A DNA stretch of 64,000 nt from an uncultured Polaribacter sp. GTDB lineage: Bacteria > Bacteroidota > Bacteroidia > Flavobacteriales > Flavobacteriaceae. Positions 61,583-64,000 of the stretch are shown piece after piece. Under the pieces are notes generated by a model. The model had not been told where the DNA came from and ran no database searches. It saw only the letters and a list, made by a program, of their open reading frames with translations. Within the stretch, counting starts at the first letter, position 1. Every line of letters starts with the position of its first letter. The translations under genes and the position numbers were made by a program. The stretch is from the NCBI GenBank assembly GCA_943788865.1, contig CALSRX010000005.1, positions 310,001 to 374,000 on the forward strand. Reading direction: 5' to 3'.

Positions 61583-63139
61583 ATGGCAGAAATTTTAGAA
61601 ACTACAGAATTAGAAGAACGCAAAACGGGTAAAGATTTATATAGTTATCAAAAAGGAGCGATCAATAAGATTTTCAAGTTGTTTGAAAGTGCTCCAGACG
61701 ATTATCATTTGCTATATCAATTACCAACTGGAGGAGGGAAAACGGTCATTTTTTCTGAAATGGTACGTCAATATTTAAAGCATCATCAAAAGAAAGTATT
61801 AGTCATGACCCATAGAATTGAGTTGTGCAAGCAAACATCATCTATGCTAACTGAATTTGGTGTGGTTAACAAAGTGATTCATAGTACAGCAAGATTAGAC
61901 GATCAGTCTAATTATTCTTGCTTTGTTGCTATGGTAGAAACGTTAAACAACCGTTTAAACGATGACAAACTTGATATTTCTGATATTGGCTTGGTAATTA
62001 TAGATGAAGCGCATTACAATTCGTTTACCAAACTCTTTAAGTTTTTTGAAAAGTCATTTATATTAGGCGTTACAGCAACACCTTTAAGTTCTAATATTAA
62101 ATTACCAATGAAAGACAATTACAATGAGTTAATTGTTGGTGAAACGATAGAGTCTTTAATCGAGAACGAGTTTTTAGCACGTGCTAAAACCTATTCTTAC
62201 AATGTTGGTTTAACCTCTTTAGTTGTTGGTTCTAATGGAGACTATACTGTAAAATCGTCGGAAGATTTGTATTCTAATACAATGATGCTTGGTAAATTAT
62301 TACAGGCCTACGAAGAAAGATCTAAAGGCAAAAAAACCTTGATTTTTAACAACGGAATTAATACTTCTATTCACGTTTACGAAACATTTAAAGCAGCTGG
62401 ATATCCAATCGCACACTTAGACAATACAGCTACCAAAAAAGAAAGAGCTTTTATATTAAGGTGGTTTAAAAAAACACCAAATGCAATCTTAACTTCGGTA
62501 AGTATTTTAACGACAGGTTTTGATGAACCTACCGTAGAATCTATCATGTTAAACAGAGCTACAAAATCGTTGACATTGTATTATCAAATGATTGGTAGAG
62601 GTTCTAGGATTTTAAAAAACAAGTCTTATTTCAATATCATAGACCTAGGAAATAATTTTCACAGATTTGGACCATGGGGAGCTGATTTAGATTGGCAACA
62701 AATCTTTAGATCTCCTAATTTTTATTTAGAAAAATTATTGAGCGACGAAGAATTAGAAGAAACGTTTGCCTATGATATGCCAGAGGCTTTAAGAGAAGAA
62801 TTTGCAAATTCTAAAGACATCACATTTGATGTAAAGCAAACCTATTTAGACTCTTTAAAAAACAGACAATCTACTAAAGTAGTGTTAGAGAAATCATTAC
62901 TACATCATGCAAAAATGTGTATAGAAAACAGTGAAGATGTTTATGATGCTTTAGATTTAGCAAAAAAATTAAGTGATGATATTGATTTTAGATTGCAACG
63001 TTACTCTAAATGTATCAGTAAGAGCACTACAAATTTTATGGATTGGTTAAAAAATGATTATAAAGTTAAACTTAGATTGTTTTTAAGAGCTAACTTTGAT
63101 GAAATGTTTGAGGAAATCCACGGAAGACCTGCTGAATAG
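61583..63139 (+). CDS. SF2 DEAD/DEAH helicase (SSL2/type III restriction-subunit-like)
   Basis: The 518 residues contain YQKGAINKIF, the Walker A loop QLPTGGGKTVIFSEMV, MTHRIELCKQ (Ia), LVIIDEAHYNSF (II), LGVTATPLSSN (III), KTLIFNNGINTSIHVYETFK (IV), ILTSVSILTTGFDEPTVESI (V) and YQMIGRGSRILKN (VI). The C-terminal about 160 residues are helical with no recognisable nuclease or zinc domain. There is no adjacent methylase or defence gene, so it is better treated as a free-standing DNA helicase than as part of a restriction system. Confidence 0.93.
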   Translation: MAEILETTELEERKTGKDLYSYQKGAINKIFKLFESAPDDYHLLYQLPTGGGKTVIFSEMVRQYLKHHQKKVLVMTHRIELCKQTSSMLTEFGVVNKVIHSTARLDDQSNYSCFVAMVETLNNRLNDDKLDISDIGLVIIDEAHYNSFTKLFKFFEKSFILGVTATPLSSNIKLPMKDNYNELIVGETIESLIENEFLARAKTYSYNVGLTSLVVGSNGDYTVKSSEDLYSNTMMLGKLLQAYEERSKGKKTLIFNNGINTSIHVYETFKAAGYPIAHLDNTATKKERAFILRWFKKTPNAILTSVSILTTGFDEPTVESIMLNRATKSLTLYYQMIGRGSRILKNKSYFNIIDLGNNFHRFGPWGADLDWQQIFRSPNFYLEKLLSDEELEETFAYDMPEALREEFANSKDITFDVKQTYLDSLKNRQSTKVVLEKSLLHHAKMCIENSEDVYDALDLAKKLSDDIDFRLQRYSKCISKSTTNFMDWLKNDYKVKLRLFLRANFDEMFEEIHGRPAE

Positions 63140-63180
63140 ATTTATTAAAACTGATTTTAGATTTAGCAAAGAGTTTGCTT

Positions 63181-64000
63181 ATGAAATTAACTAAAGAAAC
63201 TATACTAATAGTTTTGGCTTTTTTTGCTATTTACGTTGTTTGGGGATCTACTTATTTACTCAATAAAATTGCTGTTCAAGAGATTTCTCCATTATTTTTA
63301 TCTTCTACACGATTTATTTTTGCAGGATTTTTAATTTTGGTAATTTCTAAAATCTTAAAACTTCCACTAAAAATCACAAAACAACAATTCCTAAACAATC
63401 TACTTGCAGGGTTTTTGTTTTTAGTCTATGGAAACGGGGTTTTTGTTTGGGCTTTAAAATATATAGACAGTAGTTTTGCTGCACTAGAAGCTTCTTCATT
63501 GCCATTGGTAGTAATCATCTTAATGAGAATTTTATACGGACAGAAAATTCATAAGAAATCGCTATTTGGTGTATTGTTAGGAATCATCGGAATTTATTTA
63601 TTGGTAAGTCAACAGGAAATTACTAATGGAGAAAACAGCTTGTTGGGTATTTTAATGATTGCAACCTGTATTCTTAGCTGGGCATTTGCAAGTATTTTTG
63701 TTTCTAAGGCTAAAATGCACACAAGCTATTTTGTAAACTCAGGCTATCAAATGTTTACAGCCGGAATTTTATTATCGATTGGAAGTTTAATTGTTGGAGA
63801 AGAATGGAAATCACCATTATTATGGAAAACAACCACAATTAGTTCAATGATTTTACTTGTAGTGTTTGGAAGTATCGTTGCGTTTACTGCATTCAATTTT
63901 TTATTAAAAAAAGTATCCCCAGAAAAAGTAGCAACCTCTTCTTATGTAAACCCTTTGATGGCATTACTTTTGGGTTGGTATGTGTTGGATGAAAAAATAA
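63181..64000 (+). CDS. EamA-family DMT transporter, 3'-truncated by window edge
   Basis: ATG 63181 opens a frame that runs to the window end (273 codons). It has about nine hydrophobic segments and an inner repeat. The first half starts FFAIYVVWGSTYLLNKIAVQ and the second has AFASIFVSKAKMHTSYF. SSYVNPLMALLLGWYVLDEK near the end is the conserved EamA repeat-2 tail. It is likely an exporter of amino acids or metabolites; substrate unknown. Confidence 0.9.
   Translation, partial: MKLTKETILIVLAFFAIYVVWGSTYLLNKIAVQEISPLFLSSTRFIFAGFLILVISKILKLPLKITKQQFLNNLLAGFLFLVYGNGVFVWALKYIDSSFAALEASSLPLVVIILMRILYGQKIHKKSLFGVLLGIIGIYLLVSQQEITNGENSLLGILMIATCILSWAFASIFVSKAKMHTSYFVNSGYQMFTAGILLSIGSLIVGEEWKSPLLWKTTTISSMILLVVFGSIVAFTAFNFLLKKVSPEKVATSSYVNPLMALLLGWYVLDEKI

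Noticed and set aside
61583..63139. Restriction or defence island around the SF2 helicase
   Set aside because: The protein has no nuclease or methylase domain, and neighbours are housekeeping or transport genes.
1..64000. CRISPR array, prophage or insertion sequence
   Set aside because: No regularly spaced direct repeats, integrase, transposase or phage structural genes were seen; only small palindromic repeats are present.

Overview
The window is an AT-rich chromosomal segment of a Bacteroidota bacterium, almost certainly a member of the Flavobacteriaceae. Three things support this. Many genes have the Bacteroidota -7 box TAnnTTTG just upstream. The gene set is typical of the family: BshA (bacillithiol), OstA-like protein, DUF3810, TIGR02453, VF530, split transketolase, a UbiA-type geranylgeranylglycerol-phosphate transferase, and a TPR/AraC hybrid regulator. 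Secreted proteins have short N-terminal leaders ending in SQ/AQ or a lipobox. A genus (for example Polaribacter or Tenacibaculum) cannot be fixed from sequence alone. The content is mostly housekeeping; no transposase, integrase, phage gene or CRISPR array was seen.

Layout. 1-7.1 kb: end of a YtcJ-like amidohydrolase, tRNA-Leu(GAG) and tRNA-Lys(TTT), then a stretch in which nearly every gene is frameshifted (aroK, PyrR-like phosphoribosyltransferase, hslR, an FKBP lipoprotein, an outer-membrane barrel, transketolase C-half, maf), then intact ubiA-like and smpB. 7.2-9.1 kb: a lipoprotein, a histidine phosphatase, and a chimeric junction joining the tail of clpB to the tail of an NTF2-like gene. 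9.2-18.3 kb: fahA, glyA, a Na+/H+ antiporter, a GCS2-CBS fusion coupled to an AstE/AspA-like deacylase, rmuC, an acyltransferase. 18.4-29.1 kb: gcvT, a prolidase-type peptidase, VF530, topB with palindromic inserts, two aminotransferases, OstA, and a headless RIC/hemerythrin remnant. 29.1-41.4 kb: purA, a Fur-family gene and rel/spoT in one block, M48 protease, DUF2306, a SpoU methyltransferase, two tandem secreted amidohydrolases, DUF3810. 41.5-53.2 kb: dnaB, a secreted GATase-like protein, an AraC hybrid, transketolase N-half, bshA, aroB, proline dehydrogenase, a LETM1-like protein, typA (frameshifted). 53.2-64 kb: DUF1853, TIGR02453, a class C beta-lactamase-like hydrolase, small membrane proteins, a thioesterase, a DEAD helicase, a TRIC channel, an SF2 helicase and a truncated EamA transporter.

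Genes that act together: aroK and aroB (shikimate pathway), glyA and gcvT (one-carbon/glycine), the two transketolase halves (41 kb apart), the rel/spoT-fur-purA block, and smpB-ubiA-maf(-transketolase C). The most interesting signals are the palindromic repeat family (a paired REPIN-like copy after dnaB and three in-frame insertions in topB), the GCS2-CBS/AstE pair, a CRP/FNR-geometry operator at 58.68 kb, and a series of truncated genes and indels. The indels are dense only in 1.4-5.6 kb and hit conserved genes, so sequence error is a serious alternative to real gene decay there.
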